Origin: Euperipatoides rowelli
Lineage: Eukaryota > Onychophora > Udeonychophora > Euonychophora > Peripatopsidae
NCBI GenBank assembly: GCA_003024985.2
Contig: PXIH01S0013480.1
DNA length: 15,881 nucleotides
Strand: one strand, 5' to 3'
Both the position numbers and the translations under genes were made by a program. Position 1 is the first letter of the stretch. The number at the start of each line of letters is the position of its first letter. Of this stretch, positions 8,506 to 15,881 are shown piece by piece. A model generated the notes under the pieces. It was given only the letters and a program-made list of their open reading frames with translations. It did not search any database and had not been told where the DNA came from.

Positions 8506-9023
8506 CCCGGAATTTGTCCAAATAATTTATAGATTAGTATGAATTTTGACTTTTTCTGTATAGAAAACTATATATGACCTTTATTATGTCATAATTAAAA
8601 ATAAATATGTTTTCGGCCTTAGGGCAAAACGTAAAAAAAAAAAAATAACGATCTTCAAATTTTCAGGTGTTTACAAAAACTTAGGGCACCGTAGGTATTA
8701 AAAATTCTAACTGCCTTTTCCATTTACACAAGAACCAGAATTAGATTAAAAAGCCCAGGACCATTTATTAACTTACGAGTTCCTCAGAAAATTCATTAGT
8801 ATTATTAAAGCATTCTTAGATTTAAATTAAAAATTAATATTTTTTTTTATCATTTCTAATGGTACTATGAATGCAAGTTTTGACAATAATTTTGAGAGCC
8901 CTTAAAATGGGAGACAAGGCTTATACACAGATCAGACATTATATCCATTTAGGATTGTCAATAGCTAAAATGTTATGATTCTTCCTATATTTGTATTAAT
9001 TTCTAATTGCAAAAGTATGATGA
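8506..9023. other. AT-rich spacer, no gene seen
   Basis: CCCGGAATTTG just after the T run partly mirrors CAAATCCGG of the tRNA-like unit, so a SINE body could start here. I find no tail repeat or target duplication. The rest holds nothing I can assign. Confidence 0.5.
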
Positions 9024-9260
9024 CAAAACCAGATTAATGATCTTTAATATGTATGGGCAGAAATTTGGCCATCATGAAAAATTCTAGCAACAAATTGTGA
9101 CATCAAACTAGTACGATGAACTTTAAACACTATCATGGACAAAGTTAAACTACCATAGACAATATCGTAGTTATAGAAATTCACCTCAAACTAGTCTGAT
9201 GAGTTTTAATACCTATGGGCCGAGAGATAGACCACCATATTAGCAAGCTTTCACCAATAT
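9024..9260. repeat. Three diverged tandem units of ~82 bp
   Basis: Units start near 9024, 9104 and 9187. They share CAAA(A/C)(C/T)(C/T)AG(A/T)..GATGA, TTTAATA..TATGGGC, a (C/A)ACCAT.A block and TAGCAA..TTTCAC-like words. The first and third keep TATGGGC; the middle one has TCATGGAC. Similarity is moderate, so this is an old tandem duplication. Confidence 0.65.
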
Positions 9261-10194
9261 TAATTTCAATTCATTAATAAAAAATGTACAATGTTATTTT
9301 TAAGAAGTTATAATTTGTGAAACCACATGGACACAATAAACAATAGAATGGCCAATATAGGTACAAACCATTAAATTATTAATGACCAATTTACTAATAC
9401 CCTAACAACATGCATAATAAACAGAATTTCTTCTCTAGCTTAGCCAGTGCTAATAGGAGTGTGGAGGGTGTACTCGAAATACTGGAAAGATGCAATTATT
9501 ATTTTTTTTTTATCATTAAGGTGCTTTATAATGTTGTGTACAATCAATGGAATATATAGTAAATATAGATATCTCAACATATCCATAATTTTAAACTTTT
9601 TAAAAGGATTTCAAGTCCAAAAAATAAGTTTTATTTCCAATCTTACTAATAAGAATTGGTTCCACCGAGGTTGTAAAAAAACAAGACACAGTTTAGCTAT
9701 GTTTTATATGCCAGATGAAGGTACCATTTATTATTTTGTGATGTTAAATTTTAAATAAATTAAGATCCATTAAATTGCCAAAATTTCTTTAAAAATAATA
9801 ATTATTGTTGGTTCAGCATTTAAAAATTTATAATTTTTTTTATAAACCTTTCTTGCCAACAAGAGAGATATTGCAGTATTCCCAACATCTGTTTCAACTT
9901 TTCTTTAAATTACAAACACAAGCAACTAATTAATAACATTAATGCATTGTTTTTTGATATTAAAGTCCGGAATCAAATTTTGTCAGAAAATTTTACTATT
10001 CTTAGGTTTGAAATAAGTCATCAAAAGCAATAAAAGTTTGCTCTTCTGTGATCATCCCCACTCTCCTAAACACATACAAACAAATAAATAATCCCTTCCC
10101 AATATTTTTTATACATGATTATAACCACAAATTTGCAACAATTCTTCTCATTAAAAAAAAAAAAAAATACATAAAAAAGTGTATGAATATGTGT
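9261..10194. other. AT-rich spacer, no convincing gene
   Basis: Two chance-like open frames on the plus strand lie in or near this stretch (9447-9758, 103 codons; 10048-10254, 68 codons). Both are dominated by Ile/Phe/Lys/Asn and homopolymer-derived runs, with no domain or start context to support them. No repeats or RNA genes are evident. Confidence 0.55.
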
Positions 10195-10560
10195 TTAGCT
10201 GGAGTAAAAATATGCCGAAAAGAGCAACACCGCTATGTTGTTACTGCACAATGATTGGTACAGTAACAACCTTGTAACAGTTGGGCTAAACTCTATGATT
10301 TCTGCTACAGGGTGAAAACTGGTACTACTTACAATTGGACTTTTTATTTTTTGTTTCCTGCCACTGTCAAAGAGCTGGAGCTAGGTATTCTCAGTCTCGG
10401 AGTGTCACTGGCCCTGCATCTGTTACCTCACAGGCTCCCCAAAACTTACTGACCCTGTTACTTGCTCGTGCTCCCTAAATATAACATTAAGTTCTTTCGC
10501 TTGGTGAAACTGGAAAAAGCTGTAGCAGCGTGTGTAATCTGATCTCGTAACTTAGTTTCA
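10195..10560. other. GC-elevated patch, possible untranslated or missed exon sequence
   Basis: Base composition is visibly less AT-rich than either side. On the minus strand a frame without ATG is open for 80 codons (10437 down to 10195). A second minus-strand piece is bounded by TTTTTCCAG on its left and GTAAGT on its right and encodes FHQAKELNVIFREHEQVTGS with no stop. Neither is recognised. The patch lies downstream of the minus-strand terminal exon at 12042 and could be part of its long 3' UTR, but that is conjecture. Confidence 0.3.
10237..10270. repeat. Perfect 10-bp inverted repeat
   Basis: GTTGTTACTG at 10237-10246 and CAGTAACAAC at 10261-10270 are exact reverse complements around a 14-base loop. 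Possible roles are a small transposon end pair or an RNA hairpin. There is no poly-T, so it is not a classical terminator. Confidence 0.7.
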
Positions 10561-10866
10561 AGCAATAAACTTTATTTGAAAGTTTTGAATTTTGATAGAG
10601 AACCTTGGAAAATAATGGAGAAAAATAAAATGTTAAATATTTGCTTATGGCAAATCAAATATTAACAAAAGATAAGCTATAAAATAAAATTTTCCTACTA
10701 TGTGAAATTCTTGTCCAAGTGAACATGAATCTTTTTTGCCTTAAAAAATTTGTATAACTTCTATTATTATTATTTTTTTTTACAAAGTGTTTACTACTAT
10801 GTTAATTTTTTAAAATCAGCAAGAGAATGGAAAAAAGTTTTATTTGGTGTATTTTTTTATACCACT

Positions 10867-10987
10867 TTAGTTGTTTAGCAAGTCCTTGTCGAATAACTGT
10901 TCCGACAGATCAGCTAAAAAGCACTCATTTCGAGGAACTGCTTCGAAGATCCTGCTCCAGCAAATGAGCAGTGAAGCCTACCTCTAG
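10867..10987. other. Compact GC-richer segment open in several frames
   Basis: About 115 bases are free of stops in two plus-strand frames and one minus-strand frame. The plus frame 10871-10984 gives KSLSNNCSDRSAKKHSFRGT and ends QQMSSEAYL before TAG. The minus frame 10977-10867 gives ICWSRIFEAVPRN and ends EQLFDKDLLNN before TAA. A pyrimidine-rich TTTTTTTATACCACTTTAG precedes it on the plus strand and would suit a splice acceptor. I recognise no protein. CCTCTAGGTGGCAG at its right edge is CTCF-like. Confidence 0.25.
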
Positions 10988-12041
10988 GTGGCAGTGCATT
11001 CTATTTTTCAAGGAAAATCATCTAACTATTGCAGAATCCTATTAAAATTTAGTGATGAGTCTCACAATGATGACATCATGGATATTAACTATTATGTAGC
11101 AAGAAAAAATAATCTCAATCTTTACTTTCAATAATCAGCTAACAACAATTACCAGTAATTAAAAAATATCATACTATAAATATACTGTATAATTAAATTC
11201 GCTATTAAGTAAAAGTAATTCACTAATTGGCATAGAATTACAAAATTCAACCCCTCCCCTCACTTAATAATTACTAAACAATCATCACAAATAAATAAAG
11301 AATTCTGTTTAACAAGGTCCATTTGTAACCAATGACTTTCATAATGCTTTCCAAACTACTTATCATCAATCCTTCATTCCTTATATTAGGGTAACAATTG
11401 TTAGAAATAGGCATTCTATATAAATATTTTTTTATATATCTTATAAAGCTGACCAGCTGTTTCAGATTCTAATTACTAGACTTTACTATAATTCTTGCAT
11501 AAGTTCAATACTGTTATATTTCATTTCAAAATGAAGTGGTAGTCATTTCAGATAAACAATCCTTTCACAATTTCACCTGGTAATAAATAGACTAACCAGT
11601 AAACTGGTAAATTATTGATTATTGGACTCTGTATTGCTTACAAAAGGAAATGGTATATTATTATCTAATGTATTAAAAATATAAATACCGTTTATCAAAA
11701 AAAAAAAAAATACCTGGGGTGAGGAGCTAAAACAAAAAAAATTCAATGACGGTACTTAATAATATTAAGTACTGTAATAAGGGTGAAATGAACTCAACTC
11801 TATTGCAAGTTGATCTGGGTAATTACAGTTTGGTGATATTACTAAATTGTTCTACATTTCAACACTTGTAATGATTTGTAGAATCAATTTTTTTTTTAAA
11901 AAGTAACTTCAAGAAAAAAAACTACAGAAAAATATATACTCTATATAGCACACAACACACATCAGATAACAACTGAGATCACCTAGTTTAAACACTCGGG
12001 AATTACTGTAAGTTTTTTCTTGCGGCAATCGAGTCTCGAAT
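10988..12041 (-). other. Probable 3' UTR / downstream flank of the membrane-protein exon
   Basis: This lies directly after the stop codon of the minus-strand exon. No other gene is evident. There is no canonical AATAAA on the minus strand here; the nearest candidates are near 10840 and 10571 (TTTATT on the plus strand), plus a weaker GATAAA near 11690. A near-perfect palindrome with 9-bp arms GTACTTAAT/ATTAAGTAC and a 3-base centre lies at 11752-11772. The UTR end is undetermined. Confidence 0.35.
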
Positions 12042-12313
12042 TTACAAAGCAAAATGAGAATGGTAGAGGATTCCAAATGCACTGGCTATGAACCAGACAC
12101 TGCACACCCACCACACAACAAAGGAAAGAATGCCACGGAATATTAATGGTGTAAAGATGCTTTTGAGACTAGCAATGGCTAAAGAAAATTGTTCTGTAGC
12201 TTCTGATATGCTCTCCAGCTGTGTCAGGTTTGGTGGAATGACGGGATGATGTGTCGTTACTGTTGTATTTACGGACGTAATATTGATAAAAGTATTGCAC
12301 CAAGATAAACTAC
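12042..12313 (-). CDS. Terminal exon of a single-pass membrane glycoprotein gene (partial)
   Basis: On the minus strand two bases complete a codon split by the intron, then 89 codons run to TAA (12044-12042). The peptide starts SLSWCNTFINITSVNTTV and has three N-glycosylation sequons (NIT, NTT, NLT) in its first ~30 residues. A helix-prone stretch follows (LTQLESISEATEQF), then one strong transmembrane segment at about residues 60-83 (ILSFVVWWVCSVWFIASAFG) and a short tail ending YHSHFAL. The sequons imply that the upstream part is lumenal or extracellular, with the tail cytosolic. A good splice acceptor precedes it. Codon use and composition are less AT-biased than the flanks. Earlier exons are not recognised in the window. 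I cannot name the family. Confidence 0.6.
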
Positions 12314-12334
12314 CTGAAAATAATGAAAGAGAAT
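12314..12334 (-). promoter_or_regulatory. Splice acceptor of the membrane-protein exon
   Basis: Read on the minus strand, TTCTCTTTCATTATTTTCAG is a pyrimidine-rich tract ending in AG, placed exactly before an exon whose frame is then open to a stop. The intron phase is 1 (one base of the split codon upstream, two downstream). Confidence 0.6.
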
Positions 12335-12476
12335 TACTGTAGATGAAAGAATGTTTTAGACTTTAAATATATTTTATATCAGATTGTGGGACAACGGGCA
12401 GATTGCAGTTTTGTGTTCCGTTGCTTTTCAAAATGGCCAGCGAGCCTGACATAAATTACCAATATTCAGCAGACAT

Positions 12477-12542
12477 CTTTCTAATTTCATTAAAATTTAT
12501 ATAAATAAATCTTTCATTTACGCATGTAATGAAATTAGAAAG
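12477..12542. repeat. Perfect 15-bp hairpin within the intronic element
   Basis: CTTTCTAATTTCATT (12477-12491) and AATGAAATTAGAAAG (12528-12542) are exact reverse complements around a 36-base AT-rich loop. Subterminal palindromes like this are common in MITEs. Confidence 0.85.
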
Positions 12543-12790
12543 GTATCGGTACAGTACAAAGTGATCATCAGTAGGCTTAATATACGTCAGTTAAAAATGG
12601 AAAATTATAAACATGAATGATAGGAAATATTTATTCTTAAAATTAAAAAAATATGAAAAAAAAAACAAAACAAACAAATGTTGTATATTAAATGATATCC
12701 TAACCTTATGCTGAAGCCTAACTTCATCTACCATAATTTAATTACATATCTAACCTTAACCTTTACACTAAACCCAACTCCGACTGTGTT

Positions 12791-12955
12791 AAATACACTT
12801 ATGTATGAATATACTATGCTCCAACCCTATGATAATCGAAATGTGAAATACACTTACATATGAAATATACTATGCTTCTACCCTATGATAATCAAAATGT
12901 GAAATATACTTAAGTGTGAAATACACTATGCTCCAACCCTATAATAATTATATCT
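12791..12955. repeat. Three 55-56 bp tandem units
   Basis: Units begin AAATA(C/T)ACTTA at 12791, 12846 and 12902. Each contains TATACTATGCTCCAACCC or a near variant, then TATGATAATC(G/A)AAATGTG (the third diverges at its end). Reversed, the core GATTATCATAGGGTTGG also occurs in the 6024-6316 element. Confidence 0.9.
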
Positions 12956-13420
12956 CTTCCAAAATAATTAAAAATTGAATTAAACAACAGTACACTATAT
13001 TAAACGTCTAATAAACAATGAATGATGATACATAAGAAAACATTAAACATATATATGAATATTAGTAATTTAAACTTAATGCCTGAACTATTGTAATGGT
13101 AATCCTGTAGAATTTCTAAAACAAAAAAAATTGTGCATGCTCTACAAATTCATGTCATTAATTTATNGACAATTTACATCTGGAAGTATCGACATTAGGC
13201 TATACATTCTATATTGGTGGCCATTTTGAAAGCAGAACACAAAACTACAATCTTCCGAACAACCTTATCTGGTTTAATTACCATATATAATTATTTTAAA
13301 GTCTGAGCAATATCTGTATTTAGTTGTTTTTATTTAAAGATAATTTCACCTACAATATCTACATTGCATAATTTTCATATCAAAAAAATTAAATTTAGAA
13401 ACAGAAGAGTATATCGTTAT

Positions 13421-13436
13421 CACACACACACACACA
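13421..13436. repeat. (CA)8 microsatellite
   Basis: Eight uninterrupted CA units in AT-rich sequence. Confidence 0.95.
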
Positions 13437-13628
13437 TAAAAAAATCGATTTCGCTGGTGTAATAAATTATTCTACTAGATTTATTTTATTGAACAAATTC
13501 ATTCATTTGAATCCTGATCCTTATCCAAAAGAAAAACATGTTTCTAGAATGCATAATTAGACATTTTTAGATTACATTGTCTAAACAAAAAGTTTTAATA
13601 CATTTATGTCCCAGAAAAGAGAGGCAAT

Positions 13629-13721
13629 TCAATTGATGAGAACTTTATACTGTGGAAGGGGAGGCTCAAATTCAAGATGAGCTTTAACTAAATCAGCAAT
13701 CCCCAAGTTCTTTTTCCTCAT
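13629..13721 (-). other. 30-codon minus-strand ORF of exon-like composition
   Basis: ATG at 13721 reads MRKKNLGIADLVKAHLEFEP then PLPQYKVLIN before TGA. The composition is unlike the surrounding T-rich DNA, and it lies on the same strand as the membrane-protein exon. There is no pyrimidine tract before it. An internal CCTCCCCTTCCACAG would be a good acceptor at about 13652 and opens a different frame. It may be a decayed retroelement scrap or an unrecognised exon piece. I do not recognise it. Confidence 0.2.
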
Positions 13722-15108
13722 CCCCTCCTCCCTTTTTTTAAAAAAAAAAAGTATTAATTGCTCTGGTTATCTCGAGCTGCTGCCAGATTGTTGTTAATTT
13801 TGGAATTTGATAATGTTACAGTGTAGGCTTTCCTTTGACGTTTTTAATTTAGGCTTATTTTTAAACGCCTCTGTTGTATTAAATGGCCACATTCTGGTTC
13901 TGTCTTACTTCATTCTAAATCCACCAATACTTTCTTGTACTATCCACTGCTGATTGAAATGAACAATCCTCCAGTACTTTGACTTGTTCTATTTCTAATT
14001 AAATGAAGGTTAATTTCTACTTTGAACCTATTAAGGTTGTGTCATCTATTACTATGAGATAGCTTTAACTGTCCACTCTTACTTCTCAAGTTTCTATCTT
14101 ACAACAGAATTGCAAACTTTTTTTTTTTTGCTACTCCAATTCTTCCTTCAATTTCTAATTTCAACATCTAAATACTGTAGGCAATTAATACCTGTTATGG
14201 CATAGTAATAAGTAGTTTGCTCAATTTTCATATAGTTTTAAGCAACTACAGAATTTCTCCATATTAGTATTTTTTTAAATTTTTGCTAGGCTCTGTTAAT
14301 GTTATTGTCCATGTGTATCTTTTGCAACTAACTTAGGCTACTGTTTTCATACTAAATTAGTTTAACTTTAAACATTACCAAAATGGTAATATGTTTGCTA
14401 ACTAATGTTTAAATATCTATCCAACAACATTAAGCATCTATTTTTCTACAGTATTTTTTTTATTCTATCTGCTGGGCCCTTAAAACGTTTAATCCATGTA
14501 ATTTTTTTTTTGCATGCTAACAGGCTATTGCTTTCGAACGTTGATTAATTTTGACTACCGGTGCCTTTATATTCTGAAATAAAAGTTAATATTACAAAAT
14601 ATATAATTTAAATTTAGACAAATAATTTCCAACATTTAGCTAATCTTTCAAAGCAAATTTTTTTTTTTTTTTTTCAAACTACCTTAGGCTACGATATTCA
14701 AGCAATCTAGATATTGGCTATATCACAAAATTTATAAGTTTATATTTAATTATAAAAAAATTAACTACGATATTAATAAATTTAGGTTTGGATTTTTAAC
14801 ACTTGATTGTTGGTTACCCCTGCATCTAACTTTCGCTTTTTGTCTGATTCTTGACCACTCAGTCCTCCATTGTTCTTCTAACGACTCCTCCTGTATTTCT
14901 GCATTGTGGCTTTTATTTTAAATTTTTTCCCTAATCTTACTTTTTTTTTTACACTATTCTGCTCACTATACTTTTGCCTAACACCTAATAATAATGGCTT
15001 GTTGAGATCTAAGATTACTTAAAATTTTAGAGTGTGATTTTCCAGTCATCTCTATACATAGTGCATATGCAGTGCCACATTTTTCAGAAAGGATAATCCA
15101 CTCATTTG

Positions 15109-15306
15109 ATAGAAAATCATAATAAGGTTATCCCAAAATAGCCGTGTTGGCTACGTGATATTTTTCAACCTCTGAGCAAAGTCGACAGTGAACGAATGTT
15201 CTCTTCCACAGGTGATATACAGTATGTGAAGGAAAAAGAAGTTGTCTCCTGCTAGTCAATTCTGACAGACTGCTGTTCCTTCACTGCAACTTACCGTTTA
15301 TTAACT
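15109..15306 (+). pseudogene. hAT transposase C-terminal dimerisation domain remnant
   Basis: Successive frames spell the conserved end of hAT transposases (Dimer_Tnp_hAT type, which mediates transposase oligomerisation): IENHNKV (15109-15129), YPKIAVLAT then TGA at 15156, YFSTSEQS, SERMFSSTGDIQ (15187-15222) and NSDRLLFLHCNL (15258-15293). The SER.FS..G and LLFLH.NL motifs are diagnostic for me. At least three frame changes plus stops at 15156 and 15253 kill it. No DDE catalytic region or zinc finger is seen upstream, so only the last ~65 codons remain. Whether it belongs to the family of the hAT element at 6352 is unknown. Confidence 0.8.
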
Positions 15307-15706
15307 TTAAATCTTTAATGAACATGACTAATGAATTAATGACCGATTATTGAGTCTAAATGTAATCTGTCAGAGTACTCTAAACATTTAATGAACTAAA
15401 GTCTAAAAGTCTAGATTAAGTAAAATCTAAAACTCTGACACTGAGTCATATATTTTATTTTTTTAATTATTTTGTTTTCCAATCAATCAATTCAATAATT
15501 CATAGCAAATTTGCAATTAATGTTTATTATGTTGAACACTTTACCGATTCAATTTGGTAATGCCATTTTTTTCAGTTATCGATAATGATAAAATTACCAA
15601 AGTGTATTGAATAGCCTATTATTAAAAAAAAAAAAAAAAAAATTAATCCTTAATTACATTTATTACAAATACAATTAAATATACAATAACAAAATATCAT
15701 TGAAAT
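15307..15706. repeat. AT-rich 3' flank of the hAT remnant with a stem-loop
   Basis: No gene is seen. TTTGGTAAT (15553-15561) and ATTACCAAA (15593-15601) are exact 9-bp inverted repeats, and the palindrome TTATCGATAA (15576-15585) lies in the loop between them. A 19-base poly-A run is at 15624-15642. Repeated GTCTAAA/TCTAAA words (15354-15430) suggest the old 3' untranslated part of the hAT element. Confidence 0.5.
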
Positions 15707-15881
15707 TTAACCCTTTCCACTCCAATGGCGATTGAAAATCGCCATTTTCAATTTAACAATTCCACTCAAAAGTTGATTCAGAATCACCATTTTAAATGCT
15801 CAAATCAAAAATTATTATAAAATTCAAATATGTTTCAATTACTATTTTTTTTTATTTTCAAAGACTCAAAATATTTTGAGT
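15707..15881 (+). mobile_element. piggyBac-like left terminus, cut by the window edge
   Basis: TTAA (15707-15710) is followed by CCCTTTCCACTCC, a piggyBac-style start. Subterminally, two units of 45 bp period (TCCACTC at 15716 and 15761) each carry a palindrome: AATGGCGATT-GAA-AATCGCCATT and TGATTC-A-GAATCA. No right end is visible, so completeness and any coding capacity are unknown. Confidence 0.6.

Larger units (their letters stand above)
12380..13271. mobile_element. Terminal-inverted-repeat element of ~890 bp in the intron
   Basis: The left arm (12380-12439) contains GATTGCAGTTTTGTGTTC and CAAAATGGCCA. The right arm (13218-13271), reversed, contains GATTGTAGTTTTGTGTTC and CAAAATGGCCA. 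Both arms begin CAGAT. There is no coding capacity. The interior carries degenerate CCTAACC words, a triplicate 55-bp repeat and a subterminal hairpin. I see no clear target duplication, so the superfamily is undecided; the CAG start hints at hAT. The N at 13167 lies inside. Confidence 0.65.
13272..14950. other. T-rich spacer, presumably intronic, no convincing exon
   Basis: If the minus-strand gene continues leftward in its own sense, this is intron. It is T-rich on the plus strand with poly-T runs (near 14117, 14501, 14659 and 14941) and a CA microsatellite. Two minus-strand open pieces (13629-13721 and about 14815-14905) have balanced composition but lack good splice sites. Nothing else is assignable. 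Confidence 0.5.

Noticed and set aside
9447-9758. 103-codon plus-strand open frame
   Set aside because: The composition is that of translated AT-rich DNA (IIIFFLSL, ILNFLKGF). A rough estimate gives a fair chance of one such frame in a window of this size, and there is no supporting context.
10048-10254. 68-codon plus-strand open frame
   Set aside because: It is driven by a poly-A run giving KKKKKYIKK, with no start context or recognisable motif.
12700-12960. Telomere-like CCTAACC repeats
   Set aside because: The words are degenerate and unevenly spaced, and they lie within an inverted-repeat element with a different 55-bp period. They are not a telomeric tract.
14815-14905. Minus-strand open piece reading EESLEEQWRTEWSRIRQKAK
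   Set aside because: It looks protein-like, but there is no pyrimidine tract before it, only a weak donor after it, and a stop close upstream. It was left out as unsupported.

Overview
The window is AT-rich (roughly 70% A+T by eye), full of homopolymer runs, CA microsatellites, inverted repeats and broken transposons. It has no operon-like packing and no long open reading frames. It reads as a non-coding, repeat-laden stretch of a eukaryotic nuclear genome. A splice-acceptor-flanked terminal exon, hAT, piggyBac-type and pogo-type elements, a non-LTR retrotransposon scrap and a tRNA-derived Pol III unit all support an animal, probably a marine invertebrate. Frequent taggct/agccta words recall echinoderm DNA, but that is a weak hint. 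Single N bases lie at 660, 1284, 1814, 3228 and 13167.

Layout: 1-2082 holds a satellite-like family of about 105-150 bp units, broken by unassigned DNA (691-1380) and by a reverse-transcriptase-side non-LTR fragment (1512-1813). 2243-4449 is a dead pogo/CENP-B-like DDE transposase whose last ~670 bp is duplicated in tandem. 4461-6023 is mostly unassigned, with an 80-bp duplication and a somewhat GC-richer patch (5100-5440) carrying CTCF-like and YY1-like words and a 36-codon small ORF. 6024-6316 is a short inverted-repeat element. 6352-7862 is a non-autonomous hAT element with a perfect 8-bp target duplication, and a piggyBac-type MITE (7061-7603, TTAA at both ends) is nested inside it. 8421-8505 is a tRNA-like Pol III unit or SINE head. 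9024-9260 is a triplicated ~82-bp repeat.

The best evidence for a host gene is a terminal coding exon on the minus strand (12042-12313, 89 complete codons plus stop). It encodes three N-glycosylation sequons, one transmembrane helix and a very short tail. Its 3' UTR would run towards lower coordinates, and its upstream intron contains an inverted-repeat element (12380-13271). Further right are a degenerate hAT transposase dimerisation domain (15129-15306) and, cut by the window edge, a second piggyBac-like terminus (15711 onward) with unusual paired palindromes.

Apart from that exon nothing looks like a working gene. The window is mainly a record of nested and decayed mobile elements beside the 3' end of one membrane-protein gene. 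I found no convincing new multi-gene system. The most interesting items are the unidentified membrane exon, the nested hAT/piggyBac pair with a possible captured exon, the duplicated pogo 3' end, and the palindrome pair at the right edge.
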